Of a stretch of DNA of 46,358 nucleotides, positions 29,482 to 38,513 are shown piece after piece. Position 1 is the stretch's first letter. Each line of letters opens with the position of its first letter. The stretch comes from an uncultured Acidobacteriota bacterium. GTDB lineage: Bacteria > Acidobacteriota > Blastocatellia > RBC074. The translations under genes were made by a program, and so were the position numbers. The DNA lies in assembly GCA_903862855.1 (NCBI GenBank), contig CAIOZW010000042.1:1-46358 (forward strand), given 5' to 3'. The notes under the pieces were generated by a model. That model saw only the letters and a program-made list of their open reading frames with translations, was not told where the DNA came from and ran no database searches.

Positions 29482-31872
29482 ATGAATTCACGAACCGTCA
29501 AGTGGTTATGGCCAATACTACTCCTTTCGGGGGCACCAGCCTGGATCGTTGGTGCCTGGCTCTACCTTCGTCATCAACCTGATCCACAACTTGGGATCGC
29601 TATTTCAAGGGACGAGGCAATCGATAAGGCGGTTCACGAGGCTGCCGTGCGTGGGATCGAGTCAGGTGAATGGAGTTCATATGTTGATTATGAACCGCAA
29701 CATAAATTGGTAAACTTCCGGTCTGCGGCGAATAGTGGGTATCCTGTCCCGATGGCAATCATCTCGGTCAAGTTGCTTTCGGCTAATAAGGAACAGTCAT
29801 TCGAGGTTAAATTTGATCAGAAGGGTGAACTGCTCGGCTACCTTATCCTGGAAAAGAATCCACGTGAGTTGGAGGGGATCCAGGCAGCAAATGAAAGTGT
29901 GATCAGAGCAGGAGACGTCCTGGTCGCACGCGAGGCGATCAAAAAGAGGGTCGGACTTGACATCGCTCAAGATGCGATTGAGATAATTGACCCTGTCAGA
30001 GGTGAGCCGGGGATTCGTACCTATCGCTGGAGATGGCCTGTTAACGAGTTTTCTGATCTGATAATCTACAGTGAGGCTAAAGTCCGCGACAATCGGCTTG
30101 TGGGAGAGATGGTCCGGGCAGTAGCTGCGCCGGCTGGTCGCTCAGACAACAATCTGAATGGGTCCAGGTTTGTCGGACAATCTATCAAGGTTCTATATTA
30201 TCTTCTACTTGCACTTAGCGTACTTGCCGGAAGCATCCGATTCCTTCAGTTGTCGCGTGAGGGTGAGGTCTCCATTACCAGATCGATCACCCTTGCACTT
30301 GTCGTGTCTGGGATAATGTGTCTGCCAATATGGCTCTCTGATCAGGCTGTATATCATTATGTGACGCGCCCCATTCTTCCTATACCAACATACTTGATTC
30401 AGTTGCAAGGCAGTCTTTTCTATCTGCTGATTGGTGGCTTTCTTGGTATGGCCTACGGTGGAGGAGAAGGATCGCTGCGCGAGGCATATCCAGGCAAACT
30501 CTCATCCCTTGACGCACTCTTCTCCGGGCATCTGCTCACCAGGCATCTCTCTCGCAATCTTCTGGTTGGAGTAGCACTTGGTGGATGGTCATATCTTCTT
30601 ATAACGATTCGCCCGCTCTTGGGTCTCGGTAATCAGGGACTGGCCGATCACTCCGCCTGGTTTGGTCGGGTGCCATATTTGAGTATTATCAGTTACAGGC
30701 TACCTGAGGTTCTCCTGATCATCATTACCGGACTTCTGATACCTCTTCCAATACTCTATCGAGGTCTTGGCTCACATAAGCGAGTCTTACCCTGTCTTCT
30801 CCTCACCCTCTGGACTGGCAGTCTGGTGACGGAGGATAATTTCAATGGAACGCAATTCATCTATCCCACGACAATCAGGGCAATAATCACCCTGATTGCA
30901 TTTCTGAAATTCGATCTACTGGCGGCCATAGTGGCTCTGGCCACTCCATTTCTGACTGGCGAAATTCTCAGCCAGCTCTGGCAGCCAGCTGCCGCGATCC
31001 ACCAGGCAGGGATGGTCTCTGCCTGCGCTCTTCTGATCTTCATTCTTATTATCATCATACTATCCATACGGGGGAATCCACTGCGGGGTGATCAATTCAG
31101 TCCCCGTTATGCCCATAATCTCCGTGAGAGGTTATCAATGCAGGCTGAAGTTAGGGCAGCCAGTGAGGCTCAATTACGACTGTTGCCGGCAAACATACCA
31201 AAACAAGCTGGCTTTATCATTGCTGCCAGATGTCGACCAGCCCGTGAGGTTGGCGGCGATTTTTATGATATCTGCAGGCTCGATGAGAACAGAGTCGCTG
31301 TTATCATTGCTGATGGAAGAGGAAGCGGACTTGGATCTGCTCTCTCAATGGCCTTTGCCATAGGATATCTGCGACCGCTTCTCAGTGACTGTACGGTGAC
31401 GGAAGGATCCCCTGCCGCGATCCTGAAATCCTTACTGAATCAGTTTGCCGTTCAGTCTGGTCAGCATCGAGAGGATGAGTCAATCACTCCATTCAGAATG
31501 GGTATTTTGCTGGCAATTGCTGATCGCATTGAGGGAGCAGTTCATTTTGCCAGAACGGGACAAATTCCAGCTATCAGGACTGTTGGAAATGACGGTAAGA
31601 TTAGTCTAGTCGACACTAACAATTCCCTTGATACGGTTGCTTCAGGCGTATTTCCACTTCACGCAGGAGAATTGATAATATTTTCATCGGAAGGAATTGA
31701 ACGCCAACTGCACGCATCCGGTCATATGCTCAGGAGCCTCCTGAATAAAGATCAAGTCCAGGACCTGCCAGGCTTCGTCGATGGTCTGATCGAGCAATTT
31801 TCTGCATTGTCCAGGGAATTGAATGTTGAAAGCGATCTGACTCTGGTCGTTCTCAGGATTGGGGAGACTTGA
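29482..31872 (+). CDS. Membrane protein with C-terminal SpoIIE/RsbU (PP2C-type) phosphatase domain, apparently degenerate
   Basis: 796 aa; multiple TM helices; CRPAREVGGDFYDICRLD...IIADGRGSGLGSAL; SEGIER and TGQIP in place of SDG and AGHNP. Confidence 0.85.
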   Translation: MNSRTVKWLWPILLLSGAPAWIVGAWLYLRHQPDPQLGIAISRDEAIDKAVHEAAVRGIESGEWSSYVDYEPQHKLVNFRSAANSGYPVPMAIISVKLLSANKEQSFEVKFDQKGELLGYLILEKNPRELEGIQAANESVIRAGDVLVAREAIKKRVGLDIAQDAIEIIDPVRGEPGIRTYRWRWPVNEFSDLIIYSEAKVRDNRLVGEMVRAVAAPAGRSDNNLNGSRFVGQSIKVLYYLLLALSVLAGSIRFLQLSREGEVSITRSITLALVVSGIMCLPIWLSDQAVYHYVTRPILPIPTYLIQLQGSLFYLLIGGFLGMAYGGGEGSLREAYPGKLSSLDALFSGHLLTRHLSRNLLVGVALGGWSYLLITIRPLLGLGNQGLADHSAWFGRVPYLSIISYRLPEVLLIIITGLLIPLPILYRGLGSHKRVLPCLLLTLWTGSLVTEDNFNGTQFIYPTTIRAIITLIAFLKFDLLAAIVALATPFLTGEILSQLWQPAAAIHQAGMVSACALLIFILIIIILSIRGNPLRGDQFSPRYAHNLRERLSMQAEVRAASEAQLRLLPANIPKQAGFIIAARCRPAREVGGDFYDICRLDENRVAVIIADGRGSGLGSALSMAFAIGYLRPLLSDCTVTEGSPAAILKSLLNQFAVQSGQHREDESITPFRMGILLAIADRIEGAVHFARTGQIPAIRTVGNDGKISLVDTNNSLDTVASGVFPLHAGELIIFSSEGIERQLHASGHMLRSLLNKDQVQDLPGFVDGLIEQFSALSRELNVESDLTLVVLRIGET

Positions 31873-31875
31873 TCG

Positions 31876-34335
31876 ATGACACTCTTCCACAAGCAAAATT
31901 TCCTGGTACTCATCCTCTCCATTTTCTCGTTACAAGTAATTGGTGAAGGGCAATCTCTCAAGTCACCGCAACGCCTCAGAACAGAATTTGATCGAACGGG
32001 CGTTATCGAAAGGGCTCATGAAATTGCAAGGAGTCTCAGATTTGAAACGTCAGCCTGGCCGGCCAGAGTATCGACCCGAATCATCAAAGCCGATCAACTA
32101 TTACTCTCCAATGCTACGGAGTCTCCATCCCTTCACTTCCTCTCACCTTTTCTCTATCAGGTATACCTCTTCGATGACAAATCAAATGATTCGATCCTCA
32201 TCGAAATGACATCCAGTGGGGTTCTGCGAAGGTTTGAGTTCCAACGCAGCAAGTCTGCTGAGGTGTCGAGCAGAAGCACGGTGCTGCCCAGGCATTTTGA
32301 ACCGGCCTATCCTGAACTTTTGGATCAGCGAACAAGTACTACTCGACATGTGGTCGAGAGGACTCACATTCTGACCTTGAATGAACAAATATTAAAACAA
32401 TTATTTTATCAAACTACATCGTTATCAGACGCACAATTCGATGCAGCGAAAGCTCTGCATATCTACCGACTTCCAGAAGTTGAGATGGATGGCATGGTAA
32501 TGATGAGGCCATCAATTCATATCAAGATGAATGATGGCCGCACCGAAAGGGTGGAATTTCAGCCTTCTATTACAACCGAATTGAGAAGAAAGGTTGGACC
32601 TGGTGGAGACCAGATGGAGAGGTCTTGGCGAGTCGTATCACTGTTATTGGTTCTGCCAATGACGCTGGTTGCGGCTATTTTTGGATTGATTGCCATCGCT
32701 TTTCGACAGCTTCAGGCAAGGAAAGGGCTTCCTCTCTGGATAGCTCTATTTGTCATGATGCTGACGTTTGAGATCTCCGGGAGTCGGGCTGATGCAATAC
32801 TTACCGAGTTATCCATAAGTCTGCGAGGCCAGTTGCCAGGAATCTCCGGATCCGTACTTCCCTTCCTTGTTTATCTGACCCTGCTAGTTATCACCTCATT
32901 CGTTGGTTATGCAATATACATCACAGGTCAGTCAATTTCGATTCGCAGCAGTCGTCGCAGTCTCGGTCTGGAGCTGTTGATTGGCAGAAGTTTTTTGACA
33001 GCACCAGTCGTAGAAGAAATCATCTATGGCATTCTTGGTGGAGCGATCCTGGCGATAATACCGTTTATCCTGATGAAAACCGGGATGCGTAATGAACTAC
33101 CGGTAGACTTATCCTTTGGACTCGAGGCTCTCGCAGGACGCTATCCAGTTCTGGCATCATTTTCATTTCATCATCTGGCACCATTTTTCATCTTCTTTGC
33201 AATTATCTGCCCGCTGATCGAGTTGTATATAAAACATCCTTCATACAGATGGCTGATAATTTTCGGAGTGTCGATACCACTTGCCTGGATCAGCATCAGT
33301 TCCGGGTCTTTAATGATTGGTGCTCTATTGACGGCCGTTCTTCTTGTGCAGATCTACTCAAGATTCAATCTTCTTGGGGTAATGGTCTGTCTGGTCATGA
33401 GCGATGTGCTGAACAGGGGAATGATCCTGCTCGCCCAGCCGGCTCCGTCACTGAACAAGTCCGGGCTACGGGTTATCCTGATTTATTTGGCGATGGTCAT
33501 CGGAGGACTTATCGCGATGAGATTCAGACGTGCCCCAACGATTGAAGAATTGCGACTTCCCACCAGACTGATTGAACAGACAATTGAGCGTGAACGACTA
33601 CGAGCAGACTTTGATGTGGCCAGACGCGCGCAGCAGATCCTTCTTCCGGGTCAGTGGCCAGATGTTGAACTCTACGATATCTCTGCCATTTGCATACCAT
33701 CGCGCGAAGTTGGTGGAGACCTTTACGACTTCATTCAAGGATCGATGAATCAGGTCTGGATAGTCGTTGCCGATGTATCGGGAAAAGGTGTTCCAGCGGC
33801 TCTCTATATGACATTGACAAAAGGTTTATTGACAGCCCTGACCCAACGGGTAATAAATCCGCTCGAGGCACTCCGTAAAATAAATCTCCAGCTCTACGAG
33901 GTGTGTCGAAGAAAAGTTTTTGTAACGATGCTGCTTGGCCAACTCGATCCAACCAACCACCGTTTAACCGTTGGACGCGCCGGGCACAACCCCGCAATAC
34001 TGCATCGGGCAGCAACAGGAGAGACAACCCTTATCAACCCACGCGGGATCGGCCTTGGTCTCTGCAGTTCAAATCAATTCGATGAGACGCTTGAACCTGA
34101 GATGATTGATATCGATCGGCACGACATCGTTGTCTTCTATTCAGATGGAATAACGGAGGCCATGGACAGTCGAAATGAGGAATTTGGAATTCAGCGGTTG
34201 ATAAGGGTGGTTGAAGATACGTGCAACCAATCTGCAGCCGATATCCAAGCGGCAATTCTTTCAACAATCTCCGAATTCCTTGGAGCGTTACCACCCCAGG
34301 ATGATCAGACACTCGTAATCCTGAAGAGACGATAA
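31876..34335 (+). CDS. Membrane protein (CPBP-like region) fused to SpoIIE/RsbU phosphatase
   Basis: 819 aa; APVVEEIIYGILGG; C-terminal IPSREVGGDLYDFI, VADVSGKGVPAALYM, VGRAGHNPAIL, YSDGITEAMD, DDQTLVILK. Confidence 0.87.
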   Translation: MTLFHKQNFLVLILSIFSLQVIGEGQSLKSPQRLRTEFDRTGVIERAHEIARSLRFETSAWPARVSTRIIKADQLLLSNATESPSLHFLSPFLYQVYLFDDKSNDSILIEMTSSGVLRRFEFQRSKSAEVSSRSTVLPRHFEPAYPELLDQRTSTTRHVVERTHILTLNEQILKQLFYQTTSLSDAQFDAAKALHIYRLPEVEMDGMVMMRPSIHIKMNDGRTERVEFQPSITTELRRKVGPGGDQMERSWRVVSLLLVLPMTLVAAIFGLIAIAFRQLQARKGLPLWIALFVMMLTFEISGSRADAILTELSISLRGQLPGISGSVLPFLVYLTLLVITSFVGYAIYITGQSISIRSSRRSLGLELLIGRSFLTAPVVEEIIYGILGGAILAIIPFILMKTGMRNELPVDLSFGLEALAGRYPVLASFSFHHLAPFFIFFAIICPLIELYIKHPSYRWLIIFGVSIPLAWISISSGSLMIGALLTAVLLVQIYSRFNLLGVMVCLVMSDVLNRGMILLAQPAPSLNKSGLRVILIYLAMVIGGLIAMRFRRAPTIEELRLPTRLIEQTIERERLRADFDVARRAQQILLPGQWPDVELYDISAICIPSREVGGDLYDFIQGSMNQVWIVVADVSGKGVPAALYMTLTKGLLTALTQRVINPLEALRKINLQLYEVCRRKVFVTMLLGQLDPTNHRLTVGRAGHNPAILHRAATGETTLINPRGIGLGLCSSNQFDETLEPEMIDIDRHDIVVFYSDGITEAMDSRNEEFGIQRLIRVVEDTCNQSAADIQAAILSTISEFLGALPPQDDQTLVILKRR

Positions 34336-34385
34336 TTAATTCCACAGAATCAGGATATTACATCCGCGGATAATGTGGGTGCAAT

Positions 34386-36221
34386 TTATTCAAATCCAAA
34401 TTTTGGCCGGAGTGGTCTAAACCCTAAGCTTTCAAGTCCGGCAGCTTTCTCTTCAGAAATACGTGGACTTGAAAGGAGAACCTCACTAATTTGGAACTCT
34501 CTCTTCAACTTGGATAAATGAGCAGCATCGTGTATAGGATAACCTCGTAGTGACTTGCCAAATTTTGATGGGTCATCATCAATGAAACCGACAGGGTCAT
34601 AGAGGTGGTCAGGATTTTGCAGAAGTTCTCGGAGAATCAGCTCACCTCGATTGCCAGCACCATAGATGAGGACCGCCCGACTGCCAGGCTGCGCCAAACG
34701 TCTCCCAGAAAGCACAGTTGAAAAGAGCCTGAACGAGATGCGTGAGATGGATACGGCCATTGTCACCAGGATCAGGTTGATAATGAAGATGCTCCTTGAT
34801 GGTCCGGTAAATTTATAAAGAAACAAGACAAAAGTGATCGAGAGGATTGCTCCCGTCATAGTCCCTTTTCCGATGCTGACGAGATCCTCGACACCGGCAT
34901 ATTTCCAGATTCCACGATACAATCCAAAAAGAAGAAAGCAGAAAAGATGTATAGCAACAACGTATGGGAGAGTTCTAAGAAATATCATGAACTGTTCAGA
35001 AGGCAGCAGTCCGTCAAATCTGAGAAGATAAGAAACATAGTAACAGAGACTGATCAGGATGAAGTCGATAATCACTTCAACCAGTCTTCGACGATAGGGG
35101 TGTGATGACAATTTTCTGATAAGTGTGCCAGTTGGAGCGGCATTCTCGTCGTATACTCCAACCTTGCCAAGATAGAATCCAAAAAAGAGTATAGTAAGAA
35201 CGGAGCTGGCAATGATCGCTACACCAGCCCCTATTGGCAGATCACGAACCAGAAGCGCCACAATGCCTGAGATGATCGATATAACATAAAGGGTAAGCAC
35301 CGCCTGACGATCAGACATGCCCAGCGCCACCAGCCGATGGGAGGTATGATCGCGACCACCTTGCGATACCGGGCGACCATTCAGCTTTCTGGCAATGGTC
35401 ACAATGGTCGTATCAAAAATTGGGAGCAGCATTATCAGAACTGGCGTAGCAAGAACTGCCGCCAGATTTCTAGTTCGCTGCTGGACACTGAAGAGTGCCA
35501 TTCCAGAGATGGTGATACCGATAAACATCGACCCACAATCTCCCATAAAAATCGTCGCAGGATTGAAATTCAGAATAAGAAATCCGGCAATCGACGCGGC
35601 CAGAATCAGGGGTAGGAGGATCAGCCCTTCTTGGCCGTTCAGGTAGAAATTGAGGGCAAGAAAAATCGAAGAAATTAAGGATATCCCACCGGCCAGACCA
35701 TCCATGTTGTCGAGCATATTGATAGCATTCGTAATCCCGACAAGCCAGAAAAAGGTGATAATGAAGTCGATTATGGAAATACCAGTCCAGGGAAGATAAT
35801 GTCCACTGAAGATCAGAGCTGATGAGGCGACCAGCTGTGCTGCTAGTTTAATATAAGGTTTGATCTGAATAAGGTCATCAATCAAACCTACACCAAAAAG
35901 CAGTGTACCTGCCAGCAATAGACGTGTCACACCAGGGATAGCGGGCGAGACTAGAAGAACCGTGATAACGAATGTCGCATAAATGCCAATCCCACCAAGT
36001 AATGCCGTCGGCTCATTGTGCCAGCGATCCCTTCTCGGTATGGCAATAATCCCAACTCGACGCGCTACTCGTCTCGTCAGGAGAGTCATCAGAAAACTTA
36101 TCACGACCGAACCAGTGATAATAGAGATATTCTTCATTACAACTATCTTTCCTAATGGCAAGGCACAAAAACATGGTTCCTGATGATGAGCTGTCATCAA
36201 TGAACATGCGGTTATATCCAA
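34386..36221 (-). CDS. WecA/MraY-like undecaprenyl-phosphate glycosylphosphotransferase fused to PglF/CapD-like TM + Rossmann region
   Basis: 611 aa; NMLDNMDGLAGGISLISS, FMGDCGSMFIG, QGGRDHTSHRLVALG; then SYLLRFDGLLP...VLIYGAGNRGELILRELLQNP...PVGFIDDDPSKFGKSLRGYPI. A likely start is MKNISIITG about 28 codons in. Confidence 0.88.
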   Translation of the reverse strand: MDITACSLMTAHHQEPCFCALPLGKIVVMKNISIITGSVVISFLMTLLTRRVARRVGIIAIPRRDRWHNEPTALLGGIGIYATFVITVLLVSPAIPGVTRLLLAGTLLFGVGLIDDLIQIKPYIKLAAQLVASSALIFSGHYLPWTGISIIDFIITFFWLVGITNAINMLDNMDGLAGGISLISSIFLALNFYLNGQEGLILLPLILAASIAGFLILNFNPATIFMGDCGSMFIGITISGMALFSVQQRTRNLAAVLATPVLIMLLPIFDTTIVTIARKLNGRPVSQGGRDHTSHRLVALGMSDRQAVLTLYVISIISGIVALLVRDLPIGAGVAIIASSVLTILFFGFYLGKVGVYDENAAPTGTLIRKLSSHPYRRRLVEVIIDFILISLCYYVSYLLRFDGLLPSEQFMIFLRTLPYVVAIHLFCFLLFGLYRGIWKYAGVEDLVSIGKGTMTGAILSITFVLFLYKFTGPSRSIFIINLILVTMAVSISRISFRLFSTVLSGRRLAQPGSRAVLIYGAGNRGELILRELLQNPDHLYDPVGFIDDDPSKFGKSLRGYPIHDAAHLSKLKREFQISEVLLSSPRISEEKAAGLESLGFRPLRPKFGFE

Positions 36222-36227
36222 TCAGGA

Positions 36228-36261
36228 AATTTATATAATCGAATAATTTATATAATCGAAT
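36228..36261. repeat. 17-bp AT-rich tandem repeat, two perfect copies
   Basis: aatttatataatcgaat at 36228-36244 and 36245-36261, followed by ttgataaattatcaa palindrome (36273-36287). Confidence 0.85.
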
Positions 36262-36300
36262 AATTTAGATTATTGATAAATTATCAATGCAGGTCAACTG

Positions 36301-37260
36301 TCACCCACGTCTAAATTGGATGACACTCAGCAAGATCTGATCAAGGGTATATGTGGGCTGATAGCCAATAAGGCGCGAGATCTTTTCTATACTTGGCATT
36401 CGCCTCTGCATATCCTCGAAACCTCCTTCGTATGCCTCGTCATACGGTATTTTGACAATCGGTGATTCTGAACCTGTCAGATGCCGGATGCGTTCGGCGA
36501 GCTGTTCAATTGTCACCTCCGTTGTCGCCCCAATGTTATAGACCTCACCAACTGCATCAGGATGGGCAATCAACCCCATCAACGCCCCAACGACATCGTT
36601 GACGTGTGTGAAGCATCTGCTCTGGCTTCCATCGCCAAAAATGGTAATCGGCCTGCCATCTAACGCCTGGTCGACAAAATTGGGGATAACCATTCCATAC
36701 TGCCCTGTCTGCCGAGGTCCAACAGTATTGAAGAGTCTCGCGATAACGGTTGGAACCTTTTTCTCTTTCCAATAGGCGATAGCCAGAAATTCATCGATCG
36801 CCTTTGAACAGGCATAACTCCATCGCCCCTTGTCAGTCGATCCCATCACCAGATCATCGTCTTCACGAAATGGAACTTTGACGGTCTTGCCATAGACCTC
36901 AGAAGTTGAGGTGATCAGAACTCTTTTCCTCTTCTTGGCTGCCAGATGAAGAACAATCTCCGTCCCACGAATATTGGTTTCAATCGTTCGAACTGGGCTT
37001 TCAACAATGAGTCTTACGCCCACAGCCGCAGCAAGGTGGTAGATCTGATCGGCAAGGTCGATCAGTTCAGCCGCCAAGTGCTGATTTGTAATTGAATCAA
37101 GATAGTATTTAAATCCGGGCCGATCCTTAAAATGTTCGATATTCCTCATTGAACCAGTTGAAAGATCATCAATGATGGTAACTTCATCACCTTTGTCTAG
37201 ATGCGCTTCCGCCAGATGCGAGCCTATAAACCCGGCTCCTCCAGTAATAAGTATTCTCAT
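36301..37260 (-). CDS. NAD-dependent epimerase/dehydratase (nucleotide-sugar SDR, UXS-like)
   Basis: MRILITGGAGFIGSHLAEAHL; TSTSEVYGK; YACSKAIDEFLA; RLFNTVGPRQTGQYGMVIPNFV. Confidence 0.9.
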   Translation of the reverse strand: MRILITGGAGFIGSHLAEAHLDKGDEVTIIDDLSTGSMRNIEHFKDRPGFKYYLDSITNQHLAAELIDLADQIYHLAAAVGVRLIVESPVRTIETNIRGTEIVLHLAAKKRKRVLITSTSEVYGKTVKVPFREDDDLVMGSTDKGRWSYACSKAIDEFLAIAYWKEKKVPTVIARLFNTVGPRQTGQYGMVIPNFVDQALDGRPITIFGDGSQSRCFTHVNDVVGALMGLIAHPDAVGEVYNIGATTEVTIEQLAERIRHLTGSESPIVKIPYDEAYEGGFEDMQRRMPSIEKISRLIGYQPTYTLDQILLSVIQFRRG

Positions 37261-37284
37261 CTTTGCTCCATATGATGTAATGAG

Positions 37285-38508
37285 TCAGCTCCTGCTTTTG
37301 CCCGGAGTCAGAAGACGCCGATAGAGACTGGCGAGGTCACCGATAAACCGCTCTCTTGAAAAGTTATGCTGGCAGAACTTTAACGCATGATCTCCCATTG
37401 TCTGTCTGATCGCCTGATTCTCGATAAGATATTGAACAGCATTTGCGTAGGCGAGAGCATTACGACTATCAACGGTCACACCGTTTTGCCAGAATTGAAT
37501 CTGACCAAGATCCAATGAATCAGATTTCGGCAGCTCAATTTTAGTGCCCATCAGGTCGACAACACCACCGACAGAAGTCGCAGCAACAGGAATGCCATAA
37601 TTCATGGCCTCGATCAGTGTAAATGGAGTTCCCTCATTGAGTGAGGTAATCGCGGCAATACTAAGGTCCTGATATAGATTCATGACATCATCGCGAAATC
37701 CTGTAAAACGCACCATTTTATCAAGGCCACAGACGGTAACGTGCCGCTCGAGTTGGTCACGCAAATGTCCATCACCTATTATTGCAAAGACTACCCGAAT
37801 CTGCCTCTCGTGGAGAATCCGGGCCGCCTCAATGAACATTGAATGATTCTTCACCTCGCATAGGCGTCCGACAATTCCAACGATCGGTACGTCATCAGCG
37901 ATCGCTAAAATATTGTGCAGGGACGGACCATCAGGAGCTGTAAAGTCGAGCCCATAGGCAATAACTTCATGTTGATCCGGTGCCCCTACCCCAAACTTTT
38001 CACCAATCTCTTCTCTTTGCTGTTGGCTGATTGTCAGAATTCTATCAGTTGCCAGTCTTGCCAGTATCCTCTCGATCGTGAGGAAGATCATAGTTTTAAT
38101 TGGGCCATAGTAGCTGTGAAATATATGACCATGAAAGATATGAACAACCCGACATCTCTTCCTGGAGATCAACCGATAAAGTAGCACCGCGAGTCGCCCC
38201 ACCGCTCCAGCCTTGGCCTTATGAGTATGGACGATATCAGGCTGGTATCTCAGCATAAGCTGCAGCAACTTCCATATGACCACCAGATCCTTGTGCGAGA
38301 GCTCACGGCTCATCTCAGGAATAATCAATGGAGAAACCCCGGCATCAAGAGCGAACCACGACATATCGCCTTCACCAGGCGGAATCGTTCCAGTGACAAG
38401 AATCGTCTCAAAGTCGGACGGATCGAGTCCAGTTGCCAACCAGGTCACATATTTGGTCGGACCTCCAACATTGAGTCGGTCGATTATCTGCATCACCCTT
38501 GTCGCCAT
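37285..38508 (-). CDS. Glycosyltransferase family 4
   Basis: Likely start MATRVMQIIDRLNVGGPTKYV; HTHKAKAGAVGRLA; VGIVGRLCEVKNHSMFIEAARIL; NEGTPFTLIEAMNYGIPVAATSVGGV. Confidence 0.9.
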   Translation of the reverse strand: MATRVMQIIDRLNVGGPTKYVTWLATGLDPSDFETILVTGTIPPGEGDMSWFALDAGVSPLIIPEMSRELSHKDLVVIWKLLQLMLRYQPDIVHTHKAKAGAVGRLAVLLYRLISRKRCRVVHIFHGHIFHSYYGPIKTMIFLTIERILARLATDRILTISQQQREEIGEKFGVGAPDQHEVIAYGLDFTAPDGPSLHNILAIADDVPIVGIVGRLCEVKNHSMFIEAARILHERQIRVVFAIIGDGHLRDQLERHVTVCGLDKMVRFTGFRDDVMNLYQDLSIAAITSLNEGTPFTLIEAMNYGIPVAATSVGGVVDLMGTKIELPKSDSLDLGQIQFWQNGVTVDSRNALAYANAVQYLIENQAIRQTMGDHALKFCQHNFSRERFIGDLASLYRRLLTPGKSRS

Positions 38509-38513
38509 CACAT

